Below, in pieces: positions 31,707 through 42,539 of a stretch of 64,000 bases of DNA. A model generated the notes under the pieces. The model saw only the letters and a program-made list of their open reading frames with translations. It was not told where the DNA came from and ran no database searches. The translations under genes and the position numbers were made by a program. The DNA comes from Chlorops oryzae (lineage: Eukaryota; Arthropoda; Insecta; Diptera; Chloropidae), in contig CM035808.1 of assembly GCA_020466095.1 (NCBI GenBank), positions 71,665,188 to 71,729,187 of the forward strand. Reading direction: 5' to 3'. How positions within the stretch are numbered: the stretch's first letter is position 1; every line of letters starts with the position of its first letter.

Positions 31707-32700
31707 ACAGACCAGGAGGACATCAAGAAAGTTCTAAAAACATTTCATGACGGACCCTAAGGTGGATATAAGGAAGCATTAAAAACGTATTTCCGCATTC
31801 GTCGACAGTACAAATGGAATGGGATGCATAAAGAGATACGAGACTACATTAAAAACTGTCAATTATGCCAAAAGAAGAAATGCTCCCGAATAGATAAAAT
31901 GCCGATGGTAATAACCAACAAAGCACGCACCCTTTGACAAAATATTTATGGACATGGTAGGTCCCTTGCCGGAAACAGCAAGCGGAAATAAATACATTCT
32001 AAGCTTCATCGACGACTTTTCGAAATTTTTTATATGTACAGCTTTACCTGATGCTGAGGCGGAAACAGCAGTTAAAGCATTCTTTAACGAAATCATAACC
32101 AAATTCCGAATTCCCAGAGTTTTAGTGTCCGACAATGGCACAAATTTCACTTCAAAAATATTTTAAGAAGTATGCAAATTATTGGGAATGAAAAAGATGG
32201 AACCAACCGCATACCACTCTCAAGCAAATGGATCACTCGAAAAGAGTCACCGCCCTCTAGCGGAGCTCCTAAGAAATTTCGCGAAGGAAGATGGAAGTAA
32301 CTGGGATCAATGGCTTAACAACAGCATGCACGTTCACAACAATAGTATATATGCCGCTACAAAACAGACTCTTTTCGGTTTCGATTCAGATTTGCCGGTA
32401 AATTTAAAAAGAAAACCTCTTTACAGTACGGATAATTATTCAAAGATACTAAAAATCTAAATTGAACGAACACATTATATAGGCCAAAATAATCAAAAAA
32501 TAGCAAAAGAAAAATCGAACAAATACTACGATATGAAGTCAAAAGTACGTGAATTTAAAATAGGCGACAAAGTTTGGTTGAAGAATCAAAACAGAAAAAA
32601 CAAACTTTCACCTCTTTGGGATGGGCCATATCAAATTACAGCAATGCCAACACCCGTGAATTTAAAATTTAGGAAAAGACATTTCATAATAACTTTATAA
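31707..32700 (+). pseudogene. gypsy-A integrase
   Basis: It inserts element DNA into the genome. The zinc-binding half is broken by stops (CQLCQKKKC near 31860). The core has the first Asp in FMDMVGPL, the second in VLVSDNGTNF, a stop at 32164, then Glu in ANGSLEKSHRPL, so the D,D35E triad is present but split. After a stop at 32458 the C-terminal domain has FKIGDKVWLKN and LSPLWDGPYQI. It cannot be active as one protein. Confidence 0.87.
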
Positions 32701-32882
32701 AGCTGAAGCATAAAAGAAGCAAGAATAAAAGTTGTAAGCATTTTCTTTGAACAACTATCCTTTTTCCAACTTAAACCCATCCCAAATTAACAGTCAACTA
32801 ACAAGTGCAGTTAACTTTCGGACGTAACTAATGATAAAGAAGATCAATTAGAATTGGGAGGCCATTAATTTTAATAATTGGC

Positions 32883-33371
32883 TCAATAATGACCACATTT
32901 ACTCCTTACTGACGTGGACAATGGTAAAGAGCCACGGAAAGAAAATCTATGTCTTCCACATGCATTTCTATTTGTTTGTTTCGATCGTCGTCGTCCATTA
33001 CGCCAAATAACCAATTGGACGCTTTTCCAACAGCGTTGGTCAGCCCACGATGTGTTCGGATCTTCTCTCTTGGTGCTATCTTGTATTTGAACTGTATCCT
33101 CGTATTCGTTGACGCTATTTATTACATTCGCGATCTGCTCCGGGTGGATGACGTGTAGAACGGTGTTTAATTCTTCTATAATTTCAGTATCTTTCATATG
33201 TATTTGGACATATCCTAATTGTTCATCCACTGGTGTGATTTGCAATAGACCATAAACCAACGCTCCCATCGTGCAAACTATTGAAATGCGATCCTGAAAG
33301 AAATTTAAATCAGAGTTGGCATTTACCAATATTTGGTGCAAACCATGAGTCCCACAGAGAAGAATTCGCAA
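32883..33371 (-). pseudogene. errantivirus env N-terminal part, inverted
   Basis: On the minus strand: an acceptor-like TTTCTTTCAG before 33293, a hydrophobic signal-like segment, a short ectodomain piece, then, one frame over, a furin-type cleavage region and the conserved segment just after it. This order is that of gypsy-class envelope fusion proteins, whose mature forms reach the cell surface. Orientation is opposite to the surrounding gypsy-A, so the block appears inverted. A frameshift lies near 33105. Confidence 0.65.
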
Positions 33372-33419
33372 AACTAATTCATGCTCAAAAAAATTTATTT
33401 AGATATTTGGCATGCATTT

Positions 33420-34115
33420 TCATTGTTTATAGGCAACCTCTCCCTTACGACTAATATTCACAATAAAGATCTTTGTCCTTACTCTTAATTTAAATGATTT
33501 GCGTTTTCCGTTTACGTTGTTCTCTTTTATCTTTTGAATCTTGTTTTGAAGCTGTTTTTCATCTTCCTCTGTCTTCATCCATTTTATCTCTGTCATCTTC
33601 CGCTCCCTTATTGTGCGATTTATGAACTCCCTGGTAATAGTGCTGTCTTCCACGAAGGCATCTCGGGACATGATTGCTCTTTCGGAGTTGACCACATCTC
33701 TATATTTTTCGGCAAAACGAAGCAAATATATTCCACAGTTGTTTAAATTTTTTTTCTGGCTGCACTCTGATAACACAAGTGGCATTGTGCTTTCACTGTA
33801 AATGATTTCTTCACCTGAAAATTGCCTCCTTGCTTCTCATTGTATAATTGATCTTAGTGTTGCCGCTATTTTTCTTGCGTTATGAGGTCGTAGTGAGTCC
33901 AAAACATAACTTGAGGGCCAAGCTATAATCGCGAGCATCCAGTGAGTGCGTTCGTGTATCGGGATCACAAAATTTTCGTATTCGAAGATGTTTATTTTTC
34001 GTAGAAAACCATTCAGGCGAGTCTTCTCGTGTTCGGTTTTATTGTAGTCCTGGGTTGCGCATTTCATACAGTTTTCACTACCATAAAAAGGGAAAATGAC
34101 GATATCGCAAAACAC
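33420..34115 (-). pseudogene. Ulp/SENP-like SUMO protease fragment
   Basis: One frame with a single in-frame TGA at 33837-33839. It carries the C48 cysteine peptidase pattern, closest in layout to SENP6/7 (Ulp2): NIFEYENFVIPIHERTHW (catalytic His), YVLDSLRP (Asp), then ECSQKKNLNNCGIYLL with the oxyanion Gln and catalytic Cys; the usual Asp before Cys is Asn. A charged, coiled C-terminal tail follows. These enzymes remove SUMO from proteins. The N-terminal part of a host gene is not seen. It lies 126 bp upstream of the env acceptor site in the same orientation. Confidence 0.72.
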
Positions 34116-34330
34116 TTACGATATCACGACCAAATGCTCAAGTTGAAAAGCATAGAGGAAAAATTAAACGTAATTCAAGATAGTATTTCATCGGCAAAAT
34201 ATGGAATTCTGCATTCAGGATGCTTTGACAACGGAGGATTTAAAAAAGCCTGATATTATGCAAGGCCATTTGGCAATAATAAATTTAGAGATTTTTTTCA
34301 AACCAATAGTAAACAGAAACTTTTGAGTAG
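34085..34330 (+). pseudogene. env fragment, middle part, plus strand
   Basis: A plus-strand frame through 34253 has the helix-rich pattern LKSIEEKLN...IQDSISSAKYGILH found after the fusion segment of errantivirus env proteins. It ends soon after in stops. It is in gypsy-A orientation, whereas the N-terminal part (32883-33371) is reversed, so the two are separated by an inversion that also includes the SENP-like frame. Confidence 0.6.
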
Positions 34331-34849
34331 CCTAAATGTATACAACAAGTAAAGACAATTCTGTTAATGTTTGAAACAACCCCTAAAATATAACAGATAA
34401 TCTAAAGTATTCAAAAATAAACCTAAATATACATATAAGAGAAGCATAAATGTAAACCAACTAGACAGAAAAATTAGTAAAATAATAATTCCGAAAATAT
34501 ATATGTAAATTAGCAATTTCGAACATGTTTCAAAAAAATATCTTTAAGAAATGTTCATCTTATTTGATAACTTTAAAGGTAACAGAGTAAAGGTATTTCA
34601 TCGAAATACGGAGATCATACAAAACAACAGCTACGCAGCAACAAAACAGCAGAAATTTAACTTATATCTGTAACAGGGGACGCTGATTAGTCCACAAGCA
34701 ACAAAGGTATAATCATCACAGCAGCTATCGACAACAGGGACAAGAAGCCTAAAGAAAGGTTTAATTGCGGAAACATATAAGAACTTTCCACCGTAACAGG
34801 CCCTTGTTCTGAGCCACGATGGACGTGACTTCCTGAAAGAGGGGAAGGA
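34331..34849 (+). other. gypsy-A 3' untranslated region and polypurine tract
   Basis: AT-rich, non-coding, probably decayed env end. The last 14 bases (AAAGAGGGGAAGGA, 34836-34849) form the polypurine tract directly before the 3' LTR, the primer of plus-strand DNA. Confidence 0.8.
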
Positions 34850-35585
34850 TGTTGTGTGTCACAACAGCACAAACAGCTCTTCTTCTCATTTCGCGATCAA
34901 CAGAAGAATGCAACAAAAAAGAATTGGCGCCCATAACAAGAAATGCTTACGTAAACAAACAAATCCAACAATCACCAGCAAAGCGATCGGTTCGGGCGAA
35001 CCAGCAGTAGAACGTAAGGCAATGAGTCAGCGAGTCAGCATTTAAGCTGACGATAGCGGAAATAAGCTATTGCCAATAGCAACAACAACAATCAAGTTGA
35101 CCCAGAAGAATGTGGGGCAATAAACGTTATTGACAAAGCACCTGTATTTCTCCAACAACAACAACAACCACAAGTATTATTCAAGATAGCATCAACGCGG
35201 AAGAAGAACTGGGTCAGCGCGACAACAACTACCAGATGAAGAACTACAACGATGACGAGAACCAGAAGAGCATTTGGGAAATAACCGATATAAGAAAAAG
35301 CATGAAAAGCACTTTCTGGTTATAAAAGTTTATCATCGATCTATGGAAGAGGACTTCGCTTGGAACTACGAATAGTTTCAGTGGATCTCAACTTTAGCGC
35401 ACCTAATCACGATCCAGGACGTTAAAGTGTGGATCTCCGTGTTAGCTAGGGATTAGGTTAGTTAAGTGAGCAGGAAAAGGACATTGTAATATTTTAATGG
35501 AATTAAATAAAGAGTTGTAATCAAATTTAAACAAAATGACTTCTCATTCCTGCTCAGCTTAGACGCTCATCCCGACGCTACAACA
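34850..35585 (+). repeat. gypsy-A 3' LTR
   Basis: 736 bp, TGTTGTGTGTCAC...CGCTACAACA, homologous to 6113-6860 and 12658-13405 with many substitutions and small indels. TATAAAAG is at about 35322 and AATAAA at about 35507. It is followed by TTTATGG, which is not the sequence left of the 5' LTR. Confidence 0.9.
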
Positions 35586-36720
35586 TTTATGGTTTTACAC
35601 GGTAGGTTTGTTTTGTTTTCATAGCCACCGCGCAGTAGGTTTGTTTTCGTCCTCAAAAAAACATCCTCCCCCTGTTGAGCATTTTTTAACTTTGCCACTG
35701 ATTTATTAGCTGATTCGGCATTTGAAGGCTCGTTGAAACTTCTTAGTGTGAACACTTAAATCAGTTTAATTTTGCTGTTGACGAGGCCGTAGAATTGGAA
35801 GAAATTTTGGGTTTCCTTTACACTTGAGCCATATCAAGATAAGTAAAGACACAAATAGTGCAGCGTAACCGACTGCGATGTGGTGACCATTCCGATTTGC
35901 TATTTCATTCGGTTGTTGTAACAATTCTTCTGTTGCTTATGAAGACTGCGACAAAGTGAAATAAGCAATTTGTGGCGTGTACTTATTTGATTCGCCCTAG
36001 TGGTTTCAATTGTTCAATGTGCGATTCTTGATTTAAATTTTCACGACTGGCGTAAGAAGTCGTAAGGGTGCTGGATACTTGTTTCTGAGCTTTAGCGGCC
36101 ATGAATTTGTTCTTGAGAAAACATTCTGATCGAAGAGTAAGTATCCCGGAATTTCGCGAATTGATTTGAGTGATTTCTATGCCACATAAAACTGTTGCGC
36201 GTGATTCCCTTTTCTTCTGCGTAGATCCCTTGATATCTTTTCTGCAGTGAAATCCACGTGAAATTGTCAGACGCTCGTCGCCATTGGAAATCGGACTGGC
36301 TGAAGATATTGAAAAGGTTAAGCTCGCATTTGCATACTGTGGAGCCATGGCTATGTCTTACTTGAAGCTTGAGACACATGTAACTTCCTTCTTTGTTAAT
36401 GGTATAAAATTGAAGTTCGGAGCTCCTTATTGGAAAATAGTGGTCGATGTGATTGTTGATTGCTAGATATTGAGCGCAAAAATCAATCGCGATAATCGTG
36501 CTGTTGGTCCAAATTGGTATTGAAATTAGATGAAAGGCTCAAAGCGCTCATGACTCACTTGATGTTTAGTTATGCTGAAAACGAACTTGTCTTTTGTAAG
36601 TTCTCCTCTGACAGTCATGACTGTGTACAGTTTTAATAAGTCGTCTTGCTTTACAGGTGACTCCAAGTAACTCGGGAAGCGCATTTGAACTTTAGCTTCC
36701 GATGAAACCGATAGTCGTTA
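35586..36720 (-). mobile_element. second errantivirus-like element: env 3' half and LTR edge
   Basis: On the minus strand: fragments of env ectodomain (about 36720-35990, in several frames), then near 35890 a hydrophobic membrane segment followed by a Lys-rich tail and a stop near 35765, then a G-rich tract (35665-35678) and TGTTTTTTTGAGG, which looks like an LTR start (35586-35664). The gypsy-A 3' LTR cuts into that LTR. It differs from the gypsy-A env. Frameshifts are many. The exact left limit is clear, the right one is not. Confidence 0.6.
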
Positions 36721-38153
36721 CAAAAGAATAAAAAAGTTAGAAACATGCAGAACTCTTGAATGAAAAAATCCGTCTCACAGATATACCAAAGGGTGCGTAT
36801 AAAAAATTGCTATACATTTTATAGCTTAAACCAAACTTAACAGTCATTCTTGATTGAATTAATTAATTGTCAGATTTTTTTAACAATCGATGTAAATCGT
36901 CATTGGATTTAATTGTTCGCATACACAACTGCATTTGAAATGCTTACGATTACGAAATAATTCAAAGATAATCGGGATTATTTGACATTAATGAACAAAT
37001 GCAAATTATTCAAAAAATAACCCGAAAAAATTTTTTTTTCTTTAATCATCCCGAATAGTTTTTAATTATTTCTGAATAATTCAAAATTTCACATAAATGA
37101 AATTAATAATGATAATAGATTAAAAAAAAAGAAAAATGCAATGAATATTTAATTCAAAAAACTTGGTTGATTTGGATCAACCAAATGGATATAACTGATC
37201 CCTCTTAAGACCTCTCCAAATTAAAAAAAAAAATACTTATATTCAGGAAAATTTTATATACGAAGTTTTGAGCTTTTGAAAATTAAGAAACAATATAAAT
37301 AAATTTAATAATAAGAAACATTATGTAAAAACTGCTGAAGGGACATACCCTGCAAAGGCGTCTGACGCTTATTCATCGCATGCTCTTTTGTATGTTTTGT
37401 TATTGAAAACAAATTTTTCAAACCAATATTTCTTTAATTTTATATGAAAATTACAATGAATAAACAAATTTCGTTCCTTTGAAATTAGTCCGGCGGCATT
37501 CGTACTCTCTTTGAAAGGAAGGAAGGTTGAACTATTTTATTGAAAAAATTTTCTTACTTAGATTCGTTCCTAGCGCACCAAGGAACGTAGGGTATGATAC
37601 GTCTTTCAATTTCTTATATATCAAAGAAATTTCACTCTTTTCGGGGTGGCTTCTAAAGGGTTAAGAGGGAAATTAATGGTCGTGGGTATATTTTGACTTC
37701 AACTTCGTATTTATCACACCAGAAAACGAAGGACCGGATAGATAATTCTTTTTTTTTAATGTATTCCAGAAACTTCACAGAATGGTGGGTGCTAGGGGTT
37801 TCTGGGCCGGAATCGGAGGGTGATGGGTTATATCTGACTTCATATTCGTGCTCAGCATCCCAAAAAACGTAGGGTAGAGACCTTAATTTTTCTTTTTAGG
37901 ACCTTAATTTCTTAATTGCTTTTGTAATCAGTACTTTTGGTAAAATTAAGTTTTGAGTATTTTTACTTAAATGCTTATATATGCCACACTTTTAAGGTGA
38001 CTACTTAAACATCATTCTTTAATATAACAAGGAGAATCAAAATTAAAATATTTTTATCATTATGTAACTTCAACTTAAAATGATTTTTTAAAAGAAATTT
38101 TGTTAAAAATGAAACAAATATCTGAAAAAGTTCATTAATAGCTTCTAAGCCAA
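36721..38153. other. AT-rich intergenic or decayed sequence
   Basis: 1.4 kb without a recognised frame. Around 37330-37900 there are weak imperfect repeats sharing TGACTTCA..TTCGT and AACG(T)AGGGTA, each about 150 bp apart. The rest is A/T-rich with short homopolymers. It may be decayed retroelement sequence. Confidence 0.5.
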
Positions 38154-38862
38154 TGGTTGGTGAAGTGAGTCAACACTTGACTGACCAGCATTTATCATTT
38201 TTACCGTTGGTCACCTTCAAAGTGCAGCATTACGAAACAGCAACAAACTCATGAGCAAGCTAAACGTCCAGCCCAAGCAACGCACAACAACAACAACAGC
38301 AAATCGTAAGCCAACGTCGTGAGCGAATTTCCATATACAAGGAAATTCGAGAATAAGAACAATTGGATCACCTGTTTGGGTTTAGAATGCAAGTCGGCAA
38401 ATTGAAGCCGAGCACAACAACAACAACAGCAAATTGATGGTACACGCAGGTCAATTCTGGAAAAATCGACCTACAACTACGCAATATTCGACTAGCATTG
38501 ATTGGGAAATCGACTATGCAGCATTGACACTATTGTGTTATAAAAGCCAATGATCGAGAATGAGAAAAGACACTCAGCGAGAAGCAGTTTGCGAGATCCC
38601 AACTCTTACGTATGTACTAACCAGTGGCAACAGCGGAAGAGTGTGGATCTTAGTGTTTCAAAATGAAGGGATTTAGGGAAGTTAATGCAGTAGTTGCTAG
38701 GAGTTTTTGTATTAAGGTATTAAATTGTGAATAAGTAATAAGGACTTTAACTCAATAAAAGATTCGAAAATAATCTATTTTGCGTCCTTTCACTTTATCT
38801 ATTCACATTAAAGTATTTAGACGTTGTATTCAATCGGGAATACAGCGGAAAATACTTTAACA
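38154..38862 (+). repeat. gypsy-C 5' LTR
   Basis: About 709 bp. The start is degenerate (GTGAGTCAACACTTGACT), with a 9-bp hairpin GTGAGTCAA / TTGACTCAC best seen in the inverted copy. TTATAAAAG lies at about 38537, and ATAAA signals occur near 38755. AAC/CAA-rich as LTR-A. Confidence 0.8.
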
Positions 38863-39615
38863 TTGGCGCAGCCGGTATTCGACTGACTTTCAGTTGGATA
38901 CGAACCAAGGCTCAAATTTTTTAAAAGAGTTATCCTTAAAGGTTTTTGCAGTGGACATACGAAAACACGAGTTAAGACGAAGCGGAACCTTGCAGGTTTT
39001 AAAAAGGTGGTGATCATCATCCGAAGAATCAAAACTCAAATTCGTAAGTCATACGGCTGAAACAAATAATATAGCTCAGACAAACTCAAAATTAACAAGA
39101 GACGTTTCTAAACGTAACTTGCCGATTTTTCTTCAAAAAAGTTTTAATCCTTGTAGTAAGAAAAATACATCTGTACGGTAGAAAGTGTGGAATAACGAAT
39201 GCAAAGCTAACACGGAACCTTTCAGGTTTTAAAAAGGTGGTTATCATCAACCGAATTAGCAAAAGCTCGTGTCCATAAGATCTACCGGCTCAGACGTTAA
39301 GAACATTTCTCGCAAATTGCATTTTTCTAAATATTTATTGGAAAGAGTCACAAATTAATACCTTGGGAAAGGGAAAAGTAAAAATCAACGGTAGCAGAAA
39401 ATCACGGAAGGAAGAATCAACATACAGCAGCCAACTATAAAAAAGGGTAAGTACAAAAAATTTAAAACAATATTTTATCGGAGAGTCCTTTTTGTTTTGA
39501 ATTGTATTTTATACGGACTTGTGTCGTATTCATATTAAGCGTATAGAAAAGCAAACATTTTGAAGCAACAGCTTAAGCAAATTCTAATCAGATCACCCTA
39601 ACGTCAATAGTAACG

Positions 39616-40368
39616 ATGGCAAATCAACTTCAAGCTGATGAAGTAATGAAGAAGGTTGTAAACCTAGTGCCATGTTTTTCTGGCCAAGACCACCCAGAAT
39701 TAAAATCTGAAGTAGAAAAATTTATCACAGGTTTAAATTTACTAAAAAGCATAGCACAAAATATGGATACGCAGGACATTATAAAATGCGCGAAACAGAG
39801 ATTATCAGGATCAGCTTACATAAAAGCTAGCCAGAAAAATTTTAACAGTCTAGATGAACTTGTAAATTTCATAAGGAATAATTTTTTAAAACAAAGAAGT
39901 TTAGATACGATCAGAATGGAAATGGAAAGCAGTGCTGAATATTTAAATGAAAAAGCGTCAACATTGGGGGAAAGGATAGATTCTTTGCTAAAAGAGGCCG
40001 AACAATTGATAAGGGAGTCATGGAATGCATCTGAGGCAGTATCAGCACTTAGCGAGTACCAAAATCTGGCTAAAAATAAGTTCATTTTCGGAGTAAAGGA
40101 TCAGTGTATGCAACTCCAGCTAGAAGGCCATAGGGATAAGCCTCTCTCATTTTTGATTAAAATAGCAGAAGACTCAGAAAACCTCTATGCAGAAAATAGA
40201 AAGTCGAATCAAGTTTTTAACATTCCCCAAACAATTATTTGCTCTTTTTGTAATGTGGCAGGCCATACACGAGATATTTGCCAGCAGAGGAGATATACCC
40301 CTTTTGCATTTTTTGCCTTGAATATGGCCATGAGCATAATGCAAATTGTGATGAAAATAGAACAGAGC
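39616..40368 (+). CDS. gypsy-C gag
   Basis: About 250 residues of capsid-type gag from MANQLQADEVMKK, helical, without stops. It ends with zinc knuckle CSFCNVAGHTRDIC (about residues 205-218). A second knuckle (CLEYGHEHNANC) is readable one frame over just after, so a single-base slip near 40300 breaks the reading. The frame then runs into the inverted LTR to a stop at 40492. It is the best preserved gypsy gag in the window and aligns with gypsy-A gag. Confidence 0.82.
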
Positions 40369-40461
40369 CAGAGTTTGTTGCTGTTTCGTAATGCTGCACT
40401 TTTGAGGTGGCTAACGGTAAAAATGTTAAATGCTCGTGAGTCAAGTGTTGACTCACAACAT
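40369..40461 (-). repeat. inverted gypsy-C LTR start
   Basis: Reverse complement of the first about 92 bp of the LTR at 38154, and better preserved, beginning TGTTGTGAGTCAACAC when read on the minus strand. It joins gag directly. Confidence 0.85.
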
Positions 40462-41144
40462 TGGACCAAAAAGAATTTAAGGGATCGTTCATAGGGAATT
40501 TGATTACCTTGAATTGTATAGGAATGAACTTCAAATCGGTATAGTATGCCGGAGATAATTGGAATTTACCAACCGTACTATTTTTCAAAACTCAAAAAAC
40601 GGAAAACAGTCTATATTTCGAAAACTGTTCCACTGACTGACTTCATATTCGGATTCAGCAGAAAATTTTACTTACGAATTGGTCATCAAAAGCCGAAGGT
40701 CGCAAATTTTTTTTTAATGTTCGTCAGCTAGTGTTATCAATTAAAATATTAAAATAATCCCTGTAAATTTCCCTCTTAAAATTTTTTCTTCTCTAGCTAA
40801 TCCTTACGCAGATTTATTATTTAAGGTGCATATATATTTACGTTTTTTTCAGCTTTTTCATTTTTATCGACCTCTTTAGATACGTCAAAGGGATTTTTCA
40901 CTGCACAATACTTTATAAAAATCTGACTATAATTTTCAAACCTGTTTAAATCAAGAGCGCAAAGTTGCAAGCGGCGCCTAAACGTTCATGCATGTTTAAT
41001 GTTATAACATTTTTGATCACGATAAGAGAACAATCTACTGTTGAGACAATGGTCTTTGAATCTGGTAGAGTATGTTAAACATCTGAGCTCCGCTTTACTC
41101 TTGATTTTGTTATTTTTTTTTATTTTTTACTAAATGTAGCAACA
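40462..41144. other. unassigned AT-rich sequence
   Basis: About 680 bp between the inverted LTR piece and the BEL remnant. I see no frame with a recognised domain and no terminal repeats. A TGACTTCATATTCGGATTCAG segment near 40637 resembles one near 37838, so part may be the same decayed repeat as 37.3-37.9 kb. Confidence 0.45.
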
Positions 41145-42539
41145 TTACCTATAATGTCTAAAATTGCTCTTCTTGTTCGAGTTGTTGATATGAAGTATGT
41201 ATAACGAGGCGATGTTAAGCAAAAGAATAACCAAACCGGCCTGCAGCACCGATCCAACATGAAGCACATCGTTCAGCGATAAGGAGGAAGAGGTAGTCTG
41301 CCAAGCGTTGGAAACGGCTCGTACCATCGTGAATATATTCTCAGGCTTCATCATTGCATGGTGGGGAAGATCAAACGAACGGGGATCATTTTCTCGTGTT
41401 GGCCGCCGAGCGAGCCTTTTTTCCAAGCTCCTGTATTGCGTCAGCGCCCCAATTGGCGACGAGCCATCCAAATTTGTAGATGTGATTGGAGCATAAAGTT
41501 CTTTGCAGTAGATGTCCTCTGGAAGAGGGCGAAGAGAGGTTGAAATTTCCTCTTGTTCTCCAAATGACTTGAGTGACTCCTGGTGGTCTCCAGAGGAGAT
41601 TTGCTTCGTTAACGCTTCGATGGATTTGCTGGCGATTGGCCCACTCAAATACCATCCGAATACTGAATTTTGGGCAATTAGGCCCCCATCGATGTTCATC
41701 TTGATGCCCGACCGCAACAACTTCGGCATGATATCCGACCCAATGACCATATCGATGCTGGATGGATTCATAAAACAGGGCGATCGTAGAGGCTGGCAGG
41801 CGGCTGGAGCAAATATGGACGAGCATGGCATCAAAAAAATCGACAGCTCCTTGACTTTTCATCAAGGTGATACAACCGTTGACCGTCGTTTGTATTTTCA
41901 AAATTACCTCGCTGGTTTCGTTTTCAATAGGCGGCAGATCGAACAAGGTTTTTAATTGATGTTCGATTAAAATGCGCTTGTTCTCGTAGCGCGTCTTGAG
42001 AGCCTCCCAGGCATGGATAAAATTCGAGCCGCATAATGGATATCCTTTAACAATCGCAGATGCGGCGCCTGTCGTTTTGTAATGCAGATAGTAGAGCTTT
42101 TGTACGGGTGGCAACCTTGGATTGTTGATGTATAAGGCTGTGAACATATCACGAAACGCTGGCCACTCATTGTACCCTCCGGAAAAATTCGCGACGTCAC
42201 AAGGGGGCACTCGAATAAAATTATCTTCTGGCGGCATCTCAGCATATTGGGGAGGCACCCATTTCTTTTTGGAGTTTTAATTATTTCAATTCACCTTTTG
42301 ATTTTTATTTACTTTTTAAGTTTGGATTTTTTTCTTTTAATTTTAACGTTTTTGCCGGCGCGTGGGCAAGTCGTTAACGCGAAGAGATTTTTTCGACAGT
42401 GAAGAGGGCAGCGCGCAGTGCCCCCAGGCAGAGCTGCCGGTTAGCGCAGTCGAACGCGAAGAACGTACTCAATAAGATTGGTTATTTTGCCGTTCTTTAA
42501 AGCCACGGCTTCAAAGTTGCTACGGCGAAAAACCAACAG
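41145..42539 (-). mobile_element. BEL-1 relative, deleted copy
   Basis: Minus strand: the last about 260 bp of a BEL-1-type LTR (42280-42539, ending CCAACA on the plus strand), joined directly to gag at PPQYAEMPPED, so the leader and gag N-terminus are missing. Gag runs to about 41780 and is fused by an internal deletion to protease (VIGSDIMPKLL) and the RT N-terminal segment (SSLSLNDVLHVG). The sequence stops near 41145. It is non-autonomous and independent of BEL-1. Confidence 0.85.
41386..42258 (-). pseudogene. BEL gag fragment fused out of frame to protease
   Basis: 290-codon frame: gag domain (FSGGYNEWPAFRDMF, VKGYPLCG, FDLPPIENE) to about 41790, then the deletion junction, after which this frame reads protease sequence out of frame. 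The in-frame protease is in the overlapping frame 41834-41145 (MVIGSDIMPKLLR, FGWYLSGPI). The CysHis motifs and the catalytic Asp region are lost in the deletion. Confidence 0.8.

Larger units (their letters stand above)
12658..35585 (+). mobile_element. gypsy-A: Ty3/gypsy errantivirus-like element, nested insertions
   Basis: 5' LTR 12658-13405, primer site 13410-13425, gag to 15442, [LINE-2 15443-27590], gag end with zinc knuckles, protease, RT, [solo LTR 30323-31318], RNase H, integrase to about 32700, an inverted env segment, a purine tract at 34836-34849 and 3' LTR 34850-35585. The order gag-pro-RT-RH-IN-env and TG...CA LTRs fit the gypsy/errantivirus group. The two LTRs differ clearly (748 against 736 bp), so the insertion is old or chimeric. 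I found no matching target duplication at its ends. All coding parts are broken. Confidence 0.8.
38154..40461 (+). mobile_element. gypsy-C: gypsy element, LTR-leader-gag, closed by inverted LTR end
   Basis: LTR about 38154-38862 (end TTTAACA), primer site TGGCGCAGCCGGTATTCG (38864-38881), a leader with a duplicated segment (38983 and 39213) and donor GTAAGT (39447-39452), and gag 39616-40368. The first about 92 bp of the LTR then occur in reverse orientation (40369-40461), ending TTGACTCACAACA. Pol is absent. The same LTR type occurs at 5047. Confidence 0.8.

Noticed and set aside
35983..36379. Two overlapping minus frames of about 100-120 codons as separate genes
   Set aside because: Both cover the same decayed env; they are better read as one frameshifted env remnant.
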